Source of the DNA: Perkinsus marinus ATCC 50983 | Taxonomy: Eukaryota > Perkinsozoa > Perkinsida > Perkinsidae | Reading direction: 5' to 3' | DNA length: 31,011 nt | NCBI RefSeq assembly: GCF_000006405.1 | Contig: NW_003206658.1 | Span: 1,471,953 to 1,502,963, forward strand | Shown here: in pieces, positions 1 through 11,107 of the stretch | Numbering within the stretch: the stretch's first letter is position 1 | How the letters are laid out: every line of letters starts with the position of its first letter | Program-made: the position numbers and the translations under genes | The notes under the pieces: generated by a model | Databases searched by the model: none | Told to the model about the DNA's origin: nothing | What the model saw: only the letters and a program-made list of their open reading frames with translations

Positions 1-17
1 CTGTAGTGATAATACAT

Positions 18-141
18 TGGAGTTTCACCCTAGTGATATAAAAACACTAGTAAATAACATATTCCACGACTACTGCATAGAACAAATAGCGGCGTTTTCA
101 CATAGTATTATGCCACTTCACGTAAAACGGGTGAAACTCCA
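18..141 (+). mobile_element. MITE-A copy 1 (reference-quality copy)
   Basis: 124 bp with perfect 12-bp terminal inverted repeats TGGAGTTTCACC / GGTGAAACTCCA. The interior has the family landmarks CTAGTGATAT, ATTCCACGACTACTGCATA and CACTTCACGTAAAACGG. It has no coding capacity. It lies left of the last visible PRMT exon, in its intron. Confidence 0.85.
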
Positions 142-208
142 TTACTGTACATCATTTTCGGATAGATATCTTCCAATAGTAAGATTCAAAACAGGTCCAG
201 GAACTCAC

Positions 209-2688
<2,480 letters not shown>

Positions 2689-2825
2689 ATTATAATGAAA
2701 AATAATGGAATTTCATTTGTGATATGAAAAACATATTTCACAGTTCACCTCGCAACCGCGTAGGATGTCGTTCACGAAGATATACTCCGCGAAAAAAAAA
2801 GAAATATAATCAAATAATAAGTGCC

Positions 2826-3050
2826 ATAAATTCCGTTGAATTTATCACTTAAATCGTTCTTAAAATCCAATGCAGAAAATGCCCATCCTTGAATACAAGG
2901 ATAACAATACTGTGCGATAAATTCCGTTGAGTTCATCACTTAAATCGTTTATAAAATCCAATGCGGAAAATGCACATCCTTGAATACAAGAATAACAATA
3001 CTGTGTGATAAATTCCGTTAAGTTTACCACTAAAATCGTTCTTATAATTC
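2826..3050. repeat. Tandem repeat, unit about 91 bp, 2.5 copies
   Basis: Units begin near 2826, 2917 and 3007 with [C/T]GATAAATTCCGTT and share ATCACTTAAATCGTT, AAAATCCAATGC and CATCCTTGAATACAAG. Neighbouring units differ at only a few positions. Confidence 0.8.
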
Positions 3051-3230
3051 ACTTCAAATACACTTATCTACGACTATCCGTACCCATCAGCATAAGCAGC
3101 ATCATCGTCCTTCTCCGTCGTCCTCCCAGGCACACTAGAGCAATTGCTACTGTCGTTACGCCGACGTTTAACAGACGAGGTCATTGTGTGGGGGGGGAGG
3201 CCTTTACTACAACACAGTGAATAAATACGG

Positions 3231-3290
3231 GAATAGTAAGCGCAACGGCTTTGATGCTGAGGTCGCGGGTTCGAATCCCGGCTACGATAT
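3231..3290 (+). other. tRNA-like fragment with a perfect B box
   Basis: GGTTCGAATCC within a partial T-arm (CGGG/CCCG). No 5' acceptor strand pairs with the bases after it, so this is not a full tRNA. It may be a pol III promoter relic or tRNA-derived repeat. Confidence 0.4.
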
Positions 3291-3828
3291 TTTTCTCGAA
3301 ATTAAATCGATCGATCGTTTTATACACTCCCCGATCGTTGAAAAGGCATCCATGAAGCTGAGTCGGTGAATATCGTGATGCTGTTATATATTCTGTTCAT
3401 GCAGATGTATGATGAGTTTAAAACAATGTGACAGATGCATGATTTTGAGTAATTACGTGGGACAAGTGCTAAAAGTACGTATAAGAGTATGTAATAAGAA
3501 TTCGAAAATGTGATTATTATTATTATCAACATCATCATATGCAGGAACCCTGAACTCCAGCAGCTGTGAGAAATAACGCTCCCCAGGGTTTGTTAAGGAT
3601 GGGGGAAAATGTTACTAATGTGATGATGACATTTACATGGGAAACGGATCGAAGAATGTGTTCCTAGCCATACGTGGGAAATTCAAAATGAGTTTCCTTT
3701 CCCGGAACACTAGGTTCGGATCACAAATTTTCCGAAAATGTTTACTTGAACTCAATGGGAATATAGTGTCAGTGTTGTAGTCGAATTTTCTAAAATTCAC
3801 TTACCCGGAAGTATCACCAATAGCAGTC

Positions 3829-4010
3829 TCCAGTGTGGGGGAAAATATGCACATCGTCAACTACATATGTCGGCGATACTATGAAAATGTTGAGGAAATT
3901 TTAGGAAATTATTATTGGTTTCTGCCTACATTTCTACCCGATTTCGTATCGTGAGGAAATTTCCCAGAGCTCAGCTGAGGAAAGCGAACATATATTCCAG
4001 CACTAGTATT
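3829..4010 (+). mobile_element. MITE-B copy 2, directly upstream of the ENY2 start
   Basis: From CAGTGTGGGGGAAAATATGC to GAACATATATTCCAGCACTA. It ends 13 bp before the ENY2 ATG, so it would lie in the 5' UTR or core promoter. Confidence 0.8.
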
Positions 4011-4022
4011 TTCTCTTATACC

Positions 4023-5266
4023 ATGACGACTGATCGTCGTGATGCCTCCGACAAGGACTTGGAAATAGCCCGACACGAGTTGAATCAAGCCTTGATAGAA
4101 AGTGGCGAGAGAGACCAGTTGAAGCAGTAATGGTTATTCTGTATATGTTTGGTTTTCTCACCTGAGCTCGGGAAAATTTCATAGTATGAAAGTTACTCAT
4201 GGTTTGGGGAAGGAATTATTGTTGGTGACAATATGGAAAATTTAAGGAAATTTTCGGGAAAAATTTTATTGGTTTCGGTACATTTGTATGCAAATTTGTG
4301 ATGAAACTCCTGAGCTCAGGTGAGGAAAGCAAATATATATTCCAACACTGGGAGTACTATGCAAAAATCAAGAATGATTTTCTAAAATTTCCGCGGAATT
4401 TTTTCCTAATCGTCACCAACACGCGTAGTTGACCATGTGCATATTTTCCAATAATGCTAACAGTTTAACCTTGTACGCACGCTCACTAGTTGAATCCCTC
4501 GTGGAGAAAAAGTTGATCGGGAATTTCATTGTGAAGGAGTGAGGGTGTCTGATGTTGGGCATGGTTTGAATCTTATGAAGATGAACCTTAGATACGTAAT
4601 GGACCAGTTGATGCGTTCTGGATGGCGAGATGAGTTGAAGGAATACTGCGTTGGTATTCCATAGGAATCGACCTAATCTTTATTATCACCAAGTTGACTT
4701 TTTTAGATTTTATAAAGTCTCAAGGAGTAGCCTCTATCTCAGTAGATGATATCGTAGCACATGTGGCGCCCAGGGGCAGGCAGCTCGTACCTAGTCATGT
4801 TAAAAGTGAAGTAAAATGGAGTTTTACGAATACCCTTTTTACGCGAAGTGGCGTAATACGCTGGGTGAAATATGTTTTTTATATCACTAGGGTGGTGAAA
4901 CTCCAATATATAGGGTCTAATTGCTGTTGCAGCATCAGCAGCATTTTATCTATAGTTTGATATTAGCAATAATTAGATATTCGTTGTGGAAGATTCATCC
5001 GATTTCTTTGGATTTTCTATTACACTTGTGAGTTTCACCCTAGTGATATGAAAAACACTAGTGAAAAATATATTCCACGACTACTGCATATCACCGCGTG
5101 GAATATCGCGTTTTTCACAGAGTATTACGACATTTTACGTAAAACGGGACGGGAAATTTCTATAAAATTCAACTGTAAGTACAGTAGGCTATGGTGTGCT
5201 GGGCAGGTTCTCGAACGTATAAAGGAGTTCGCAGCGAGGCAGCAAGAGAGGAACAATGTGGCTTAG
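4023..5266 (+). CDS. ENY2: ENY2/Sus1, SAGA and TRE-2-type mRNA export complex subunit
   Basis: ENY2/Sus1 is a roughly 100-residue helical protein shared by the SAGA deubiquitinase module and the TREX-2 mRNA export complex. It acts in the nucleus and at pores. Four exons (4023-4126, 4592-4653, 4707-4810, 5207-5266) close in frame to give 109 residues and a TAG stop. Matching landmarks in family order are LNQALIESGERDQLKQ, MDQLMRSGWRDELKEYC, SVDDIVAHVAPRGRQLVPSH and VLERIKEFAARQQ. Human ENY2 is 101 residues, so the length fits. The ATG lies just downstream of a MITE-B copy (3829-4010). Intron 1 is a nest of MITE-B pieces and intron 3 holds two MITE-A copies; the intron 3 donor (GTAAAATGG) lies at the MITE-A edge. 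The stop is 95 bp before the SF3A2 start on the same strand. Confidence 0.92.
4135..4455. mobile_element. MITE-B nest in ENY2 intron 1
   Basis: Reverse-orientation pieces at about 4135-4200 (TATATGTTTGGTTTTCTCAC) and 4365-4455 (ACGCGTAGTTGACCATGTGC) flank a forward piece at about 4205-4352 (GGTGACAATATGG to TATATTCCAACACTG). This fits one copy inserted in another. Confidence 0.65.
4814..4904 (-). mobile_element. MITE-A copy, ENY2 intron 3, first of two
   Basis: ATGGAGTTTTACGAATAC..CGCGAAGTGGCGTAATAC to ATCACTAGGGTGGTGAAACT. Internally deleted. The left edge coincides with the splice donor GTAAAATGG at 4811. Confidence 0.75.
5030..5155 (+). mobile_element. MITE-A copy, ENY2 intron 3, second of two
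   Basis: GAGTTTCACCCTAGTGATAT, GACTACTGCATATCACCGCG, TTTTACGTAAAACGGG; the right terminal repeat is missing. It ends about 50 bp before the acceptor. Confidence 0.75.
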
Positions 5267-5299
5267 CATGATGATTGGTGGTATCTTAGGTTGCGTTAT

Positions 5300-5319
5300 A
5301 AAAGATACGGAATAGGTCC
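5300..5319 (+). promoter_or_regulatory. Short repeated motif upstream of SF3A2
   Basis: AAAAGATACGGAATAGGTCC lies 43-62 bp before the SF3A2 ATG. Near-identical copies occur at about 2591-2613 (reverse complement, hence sense to PRMT) and about 7996-8020 (reverse complement, in SF3A2 intron 5). It could be a core promoter element or the relic of a third repeat. Confidence 0.4.
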
Positions 5320-5361
5320 GATATTTACCATTCCACCAGTTGGTTATAAGTTCTCATCACA

Positions 5362-8172
5362 ATGACAGATCGTCAGAATCGTCCCGGCCAGAAGACTGGC
5401 TCAGGAGCTCCTATGACGGCTCAAGAGGCTGCTATGGATAGGAGGGAGAGGCTGAGGAGGCTTGCTATGGAAACGGTAATGAAAGATATGGTTTTGGGTT
5501 GTATTATACTCTGTAGTATATATGGTGATATTATCAGAGCATTATACTATTAGATTTTATATTCTCTTCTCCTTTTTCTTCTCGCGGAGCAGCACCCCCT
5601 CAACCAGCCGAGTAATAGCTAGTTTGGAGATTTTATATCATGTATATATACCCTATAGTATAGGTACTATTATATTATCATAGATATTGTTCTGTATAGG
5701 GTATTTTATACCACCCTTCATACAACAGGTGTAGAGGGCGATCGGTAGAGGGTGAATGCAAGGGCATTTTTAATAGGTTTGTTATTATACTTGTTTCGTG
5801 TTGTATTATATACTTTTTGTATTTTTTATTATATATATTTTTTGTATGCTTTTCTTATGAACGACGTTGGGAAAGGGACGAAACTCCTTTATTTTCAAGT
5901 CACCATGTAGTAGGTGGATTCGAAATTGTGCTCACCTTGCGGTATGTAAATTCCACGTAGAGATTTTATTGTGAAATGACGTTAATTTTGGTATTGGAGT
6001 TTCATCCGTGATATGAAAAACAATAGTGAAAAATATATTTCACATTTTACTTGGCGAAGGAAATATATGTGAGCAGTGAATAACGCGACGAAAACGTGAT
6101 GTGTTTCGTGTGGTATGGAATCATTTGCGAAGTGCTTTGAATTCACTTCATATCATATCGCGTTTTCCACTGCACGTAAAACGGGTGGTGGTGAATTTCT
6201 ACTGTTTGATCAGGTTGACTTGTCGAAAGATCCGTATCTTCTACGTAACCATCTAGGCACATATGAATGCAAATTGTGTTTGACATTGCATACTAACGAG
6301 GGCAGTTATTTGGCACATACTCAAGGGAAGAAACATCAGGTGGGGAGGGGAGTTTTTTGGATTTTTTTGCGGAAAAATAGTACATTTTTCCGGAAAAAAA
6401 GACGATGAATGTGAAGGCATCATATTAGTCATCTTTGAATTCTTTTGATCAGTAGTTTGATGCTAAGCTACAGAGCGTCAAGTGGAGTTAGTTGTACACA
6501 GTTGTATAAACGTTTTGAAATTTGGAGTGAAATAATCCGTGAGTGGTGTGAAAAATTCACGCACGATGTTGTGGATACTCCTGTAAAAGTAAAGCCCAGG
6601 TTAACCTGGCAAGAAGGGCAGCTAAGGATGCTATGGTTGGAGTTCCAGCACCGATACCGGGGGAGGGCGATGGACCATATGGCGCACAGGGACTTCATAA
6701 AAGTAGGGTAGCTGAGGTTCAACTGAGTGATGAGGTTGGTGATATCCTATTTCAGAATCGGTAGCGCCTAGAATAGGTCGGCCGGGATATAGGGTTACGA
6801 AGCAGAGGGATCCTATGACGTACCAAAAGAGTCTATTGTTTGAAGTGGATTACCCCGAGATTGATACCAAGGTCACTACAACGCCATTGTAATAGGGGTA
6901 GTGGTGGAGGAGTATATGTTGGCTTTGAAAGTTTCTTCACTGTGGGAGTTTATATGCGAATTCGGGTAGAAGTGTACGGGAAACCGGTGAGATTTTTTGT
7001 TAATTTTCATGAGAATGATTATACGGTGTGTTCGATGTTGGTAGTCCAAACGGGCAATAGTGCATATCTTTTCGAATACGCATAATTTCACAAACAAACT
7101 TCCACAGAATAAGACTAATCGAACACACTGTATTGTCACCAACACATGTAGTTGAGCATATGCATATTTTGCCATTCTAGGTGAGGGCGGTGTTCAGTAT
7201 GTGTATGTGTTGAAATATACGTTTGGTTTCCTCACCTGAGTTCAGAAATTTCTGTACTTAGTTATGAAAAGTGACTCGCGATTAACGACCAATTTTTGAT
7301 TTTCCAGAATTTTATTGGATTTTTCTTCATTTTAGCTAAAACATGTAGTTGAACATGTGCCAGTTTTTTCACACTAGCATATGTGGGGTGCTCCCTCACC
7401 GTGGAGGTACGATGCAGAGTATATGTGATAATGATGAATAACCATGTATTAGAAATTGATTTACGTGGATAATGTGTGAAGATGTATTTGGTGAAAATCT
7501 TCGCTGTGCGTTGATAGATACCGTATCATGTCGTGTTACGAGCAGAGAGTGGAAGAGCCCAATAGAGACTATCAGTAGTGTTGGGGCGTATGAGTGTCAG
7601 TGTGGGAATGTATGTTTGGTTTCTTCAGCTGAGCTCGTGAGTTCACACACGAGTTTGAATATAACAAGACTAAGGATTATTTCCCGAAATTTCCTCAGAA
7701 TTTTCCTATTTTCACCCATATATATAGTTGACCATGTGCATATATTGCCACACTGTTGAGGTTGGCAACGATTATTGTGATATTAACGATTATTATAACG
7801 ACTGGAAATCAGTTCTATGTTGGGGATTTTTTGTGAATATTTGTGTGAATTTTTCCGCTTTTATGAACAGCGCTTTATTATTATCAATTATCGTGTCAGG
7901 GATCTTCTTTAATTTTATTCTACTAATAACTCCACAATAGAATATGGTTCTCGTATTACCTTTAATGAATTTTATGTTTTGGATGTGTGGTATAGTTTTG
8001 GGCCTATTCTGTATCTTTATCGCGGCAACCTTGGATGCTCTCTAGGTATCTTTTGATAGCAGCCGAGCCTTATGAGACGATATCATTCAAGATCCCAAAT
8101 CTTGATATTGACAGGAATCCGGAGAAGCTCTACCAGCGTTGGGATCCTATTACTAAGCACTATATGCTGCAG
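5362..8172 (+). CDS. SF3A2: Splicing factor 3A subunit 2 (SF3A2/Prp11), last exon unresolved
   Basis: SF3A2 is part of the U2 snRNP SF3a complex, which is needed for prespliceosome assembly. Six exons join in phase: 5362-5475, 6214-6339, 6600-6702, 6756-6888, 7518-7574 and 8046-8172, giving 220 codons. Visible landmarks are NRPGQKTGSGAP at the N-terminus, the matrin-type C2H2 zinc finger YECKLC..HTNEGSYLAHTQGKKHQ (about residues 50-80), VNLARRAAKDA, RIGRPGYRVTKQRDP, LLFEVDYPEID, YRIMSCYEQRVEEPNRDYQ and YLLIAAEPYETISFKIP, ending KHYMLQ. The 57-nt exon at 7518 was recognised from family similarity. After MLQ a donor (GTAGGA) at 8173 implies at least one more exon, which I could not place. No long proline-rich tail like that of the human protein is visible before 8640. 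Introns 1, 4 and 5 contain MITE copies; intron 3 is only 53 nt. Confidence 0.92.
5994..6196 (+). mobile_element. MITE-A copy, diverged and expanded, SF3A2 intron 1
   Basis: TTGGAGTTTCATCCGTGATA at the left, CACGTAAAACGGGTGGTGGT at the right, with about 70 bp of extra sequence in between. It ends about 18 bp before the acceptor. The rest of this 738-nt intron (5476-6213) is AT-rich. Confidence 0.65.
6898..7180 (-). mobile_element. MITE-B copy with internal insertion, SF3A2 intron 4
   Basis: GGAGGAGTATATGTTGGCTT, GAATTCGGGTAGAAGTGTAC, then about 90 unrelated bases, then CACCAACACATGTAGTTGAG and GCATATGCATATTTTGCC. Confidence 0.65.
7196..7378 (-). mobile_element. MITE-B copy, SF3A2 intron 4
   Basis: TTGAAATATACGTTTGGTTT, CTCACCTGAGTTCAG to CATGTAGTTGAACATGTGCC. 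It is adjacent to the previous copy, in the same orientation. Confidence 0.7.
7598..7756 (-). mobile_element. MITE-B copy, SF3A2 intron 5
   Basis: CAGTGTGGGAATGTATGTTT, CAGCTGAGCTCGTGAG to AGTTGACCATGTGCATATAT and CCACACTG. It starts about 23 bp after the splice donor. Confidence 0.75.
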
Positions 8173-8364
8173 GTAGGAAGGAGGCGGAATCTCGTGGCGC
8201 GCGGTAATTTCCCGGCGAAGCGGTGTTGTTCAGTTGTGCTTCAACGAGAGAGGGGAGAAGCAGTTGCCTGCCTTGGCTGGGAAAGCGGGCCACTTCGATC
8301 CTATAGGCGTGAGGGGTTGAGACGTTCGAGGAGATAGTTGGTTTAGACGATAGTTTGAAAAGTT

Positions 8365-8455
8365 GTGTTGAGTGGGAATTGAACCCGGGTCGTCAATAAG
8401 GAGGTGCTGAGGCCTAACGTACTCACCAACTAGTCTTGTTGGAAGATACAGACGT
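8365..8455 (-). other. tRNA-like fragment (A-box and B-box like)
   Basis: On the minus strand, TAGTTGGTGAGTACG resembles a D arm/A box and GGGTTCAATTCCC a T arm/B box 40 nt later. The T stem has mismatches and no acceptor stem forms, so this is a decayed tRNA or tRNA-derived repeat downstream of SF3A2. Confidence 0.4.
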
Positions 8456-8652
8456 CCTCAGAGTCCCTGAGTTTCCGCAATTATGTTAGCCTTTCTGTCA
8501 CTTCTGGATACATGCCTTGTGTATTGACACCCTCTCTCTCTTCATAGCAGTTCACAGGTTATAATTGACAAATTCAAACCTCAGGATCTTGCAATAGTAT
8601 ACCTTCCCGATCTGATACTCATATTCAGAGTTTATTTCTGCTATTATAGTGC

Positions 8653-9006
8653 ATGTCGATTTCCAAACCAGTGAGTTTCGAAGAGCTCTTGAGAGTAACT
8701 AAGGAGGCGGCCCATGAGAGTTTGCGGTGGAGGGTAGATGAGAGTAGTATTGAGAGAGGCCGAGATGGTCTCGAGATATGGAAGTTTGATGACGATATGA
8801 GCGATTGTGAGTGGGTAAATTATTCCGGGGAAAAATTGCGTAAATTTTTTCGGATATTTTCTGAAGAAAAGTGTCGGTGAATCGGTCAATCAAATCACCT
8901 GTTCAAGTCTTGGCAGAAGTGAATCGCTCGCTGTTGGGTTTCCAGCAAATCTCAATGAGTTTGATTCGGAATTTCATGGCGCGCGACAAATCTGAGCCCT
9001 GTCCAG
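8653..9006 (+). CDS. Unrecognised spliced gene, N-terminal exons
   Basis: I do not recognise this protein. Two exons join cleanly: 8653-8839, starting at ATG with MSISKPVSFEELLRVTKEAA, and 8908-9006, encoding LLLAEVNRSLLGFQQISM..RNFMARDKSEPC. The intron is 68 nt. The product so far is hydrophilic with amphipathic helical character and no signal peptide. A donor (GTACGA) follows at 9007. The best continuation is an acceptor at 9074, phase-compatible and reading VDYDYYPRLGGTWGTLGG, but later exons up to about 9420 are ambiguous because several frames stay open. A Met/Gly-rich reading and an Asp-rich reading overlap near 9320-9410 and I cannot choose between them. The gene lies between SF3A2 and the SET gene on the same strand. 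Codon use resembles its neighbours. Confidence 0.55.
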
Positions 9007-9420
9007 GTACGAGGTTGCCTCTGGTATTGCTAGGGCCTTCGGACAGACTTGACTTACCCGCTAAATGCAATCAGTCGGGGTCGATTACGACTACTATCCT
9101 CGCCTTGGTGGGACCTGGGGGACCCTCGGAGGTGTTGTTTTATGAGGCATCTCAGCTGGAAGGGTTACCGTCCAAATTGCCATCAAATAGTGGTGTTTCG
9201 TGAGCTCACTGGTGTTTGAGTTCTTTTATGCAACTATACCGACCGCAATTATTCGGAACAGCCTTGCAGGCAGATAATGGCAGCTCTCTTACTGCGATGG
9301 GTGAGCTCAAAAATGTCCAACGGTGTGAGTCAGGGATTTCCTGGGATGCCGATGATGATGACGATGAGGAATCTCGGCATGGCCAATGTCGGGGAGTTCA
9401 GAGGAATATCATCTAAGTGC

Positions 9421-10020
9421 CGAATGTGAGCAGGGTTGGATAATCAATTGGTACTGAGTTTTCCTCGTGGAAGTAGGAGCAAGAATTAATGATAGTCACT
9501 ATAGAGAAGTAGTGTTCCAGTACGTGGATGAGCAGTTTTTGTAAATAAGGAGTGTGTCCCTTTTTTATGGGGATGAGCCTTCGTAGTGCTTGGTCTTTCT
9601 GGGCGTACACACCCGTCAGTCTACGGAGCTTCCCCACTGTTTACAGCGCGAGTTAGCGAGGGATCGTAGTCAGAGTTTCATGAGAAGATGAGATATTACC
9701 GTTTTTGTTCTCTGTGATAGCGATAAAGAATAGCTTTAGTCGTGATGGGTGAAGGAGACGTGTGTGCTAGTGTGTTGATGGTGAATTCATTGGGGCGATA
9801 AAATTTGGTTATCTCAATTGGGAGAAGTGTGGGAAAATATGTACAGGGTTGACTACATGTGTTGGTGACAATGTGAAAATTGTGCGGAAATTTGTGGGAA
9901 GATTGTGTTGGTTTCTGTACACTTCTACCTATTGATTGGTATATAGATTTTTTATAATGAGGGAACTCTCGAGTTCAGCTGAGGGAAGCAAACGTATAAT
10001 GTTTCACGATTCTTCGGCAG
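9421..10020. other. No confident gene; MITE-B copy at its right end
   Basis: This stretch holds a MITE-B copy (about 9824-10006) directly before the acceptor of the exon at 10021. A 74-codon frame on the minus strand (9637-9413, starting MGKLRRLTGVYAQKD) is basic at its N-terminus but matches nothing I know. Possible upstream exons of the gene beginning at 10021 should lie here; I could not define them. Confidence 0.4.
9824..10006 (+). mobile_element. MITE-B copy before the exon at 10021
   Basis: AGTGTGGGAAAATATGTACA, GGTGACAATGTG, TTGGTTTCTGTACACTTCTA, GAGTTCAGCTGAGGGAAGCA. Confidence 0.75.
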
Positions 10021-10360
10021 GTACTTGTCGATTAAAAAATATCATTTTATAAAGCGTTGTAAGAAGAACATAGGCGTTTCTAAAATACCACAGTTGCATA
10101 GGAAAGCTCGTTCGAAAGCGGTAAGTTGCGGATGTTGGCAGTTCTGAGATTTGGGGGAGTTGCGGTATGTATGTGCAGGAAAAGAAAAGACCAATTCAGA
10201 AGGAGCATCGGGCCACGCCGAAGATTATGGTATTCCGTAGGGAAAGGTGAACAGCATTTGATCATGTTTGATTATGTGGATTTGTTTCCGTATCGGTGTG
10301 GTATCGAGTTGCCGTCATGGTTTTGGAAGCAGTAGCAACTATTGGGAGAATGTCAGAATG
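10021..10360 (+). CDS. Three basic exons, possibly the 5' part of the SET-domain gene
   Basis: Exons 10021-10120, 10179-10246 and 10333-10360 join in phase (introns 58 and 86 nt) to read YLSIKKYHFIKRCKKNIG..HRKARSKA, EKKRPIQKEHRATPKIMVFRR and SNYWENVRM. The product is strongly basic, and I recognise no domain. The third exon ends in phase 0 with donor GTGATT. The next clear acceptor in the same phase is the SET-gene exon at 11108, so this may be the N-terminal extension of the SET protein, with 10361-11107 as a MITE-filled intron. That link is inference from phase and strand; a separate small gene is possible. The first exon starts 14 nt after the end of a MITE-B copy and needs an upstream exon (phase 2 entry). 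Confidence 0.5.
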
Positions 10361-10659
10361 GTGATTTTTTCCACTCCGAGACGGTTTTTTTGGAGATTTT
10401 TGTTTTGGTGCAAGTGTTGTCTATGAACAGCAACTGTTCGTGTTGGTTGTAAATTGAAGTGGAACTCATCAAATGGAATGCTATCCGTTGTAGTAGAATA
10501 CCTGCCTCATGCTGCACTTCATTCCTCTGATATCTCTGTTCATCGTTGCTATACCGTGCCTATCACAATGGCAAGGCCAAGGAAGCTCATCAGGGGTAAC
10601 CACATACCGTTCAAGATAATCTCACTCTTACACCATCAATAGCACTCTTAACAACAGCA

Positions 10660-11096
10660 GCAGTGTTGGAGGAATATATGTTTGCTTTCCTCACCTGAGG
10701 TCATATGAATTTTTTATTCATTTTTTATTCATAGTCATTCATATAATATGAATATGATGTTAGTCCAATGATTATAGCCTATAATAGAATTATAATGGAG
10801 TTTCACCACCCTAGTGATATGAAAACTCTGGTGAAAAAAATACTCCACGACTACTGCATATCACCGCGAATATCGGGTTTTTTCACAGAGTATTACGACG
10901 TCACTTCACGTAAAACTACAATGAAATAGTATCGGAATATGCTAATGAGTTTTCTTGCTAGTCAATAGAGTATGTATACGAATTTGGGTAGAAGTGTCCT
11001 AAAACCAAGAAGAATTTCCCACAATTTGTTGCAAAAAATTCCACTTTTGTCACCGACACATGTAGTTGACCATGTGCACATTTTCCCTCCACATTG
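10660..11096 (-). mobile_element. MITE-B copy split by a MITE-A insertion
   Basis: The left part at 10660-10710 reads CAGTGTTGGAGGAATATATG and CTTTCCTCACCTGAGG. The right part at about 10966-11096 reads GAATTTGGGTAGAAGTG, CATGTAGTTGACCATGTGCA and CTCCACATTG. Between them is a MITE-A copy (10796-10919) plus an AT-rich spacer. Confidence 0.75.
10796..10919 (+). mobile_element. MITE-A copy nested in a MITE-B copy
   Basis: TGGAGTTTCACCACCCTAGT, GACTACTGCATATCACCGCG, CACTTCACGTAAAAC; the right terminal repeat is lost. Confidence 0.75.
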
Positions 11097-11107
11097 ATTT
11101 TCGTTAG

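Larger units (their letters stand above)
2689..3828. other. Intergenic region between PRMT and ENY2
   Basis: Holds a MITE-A fragment (about 2704-2745, GGAATTTCATTTGTGATATG), a 91-bp tandem repeat (2826-3050), a G-run and a tRNA-like B-box segment (about 3231-3290). No protein gene recognised. The PRMT and ENY2 genes are divergent, so both promoters should be here. Confidence 0.5.

Noticed and set aside
2826-3050. CRISPR-like array
   Set aside because: Units of 91 bp are contiguous with no short repeat/unique spacer pattern, and the genome is eukaryotic.
3231-3290. Full tRNA gene
   Set aside because: Only the T-arm half is convincing; no acceptor or anticodon stem pairs.
4471-4540. Coding-looking stretch RSLVESLVEKKLIGNF in ENY2
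   Set aside because: Joining exon 4126 directly to 4592 matches the ENY2 family without a gap; adding this stretch breaks phase and alignment. It is intronic.
7472-7759. 95-codon frame in SF3A2 intron 4/5 region
   Set aside because: The true SF3A2 exon 7518-7574 runs in a different frame (YRIMSCYEQRVEEP); the long frame is a shadow extending into a MITE-B copy.
9413-9637. 74-codon minus-strand protein
   Set aside because: No family resemblance, no neighbouring exons in phase and no supporting splice sites; left as unproven.
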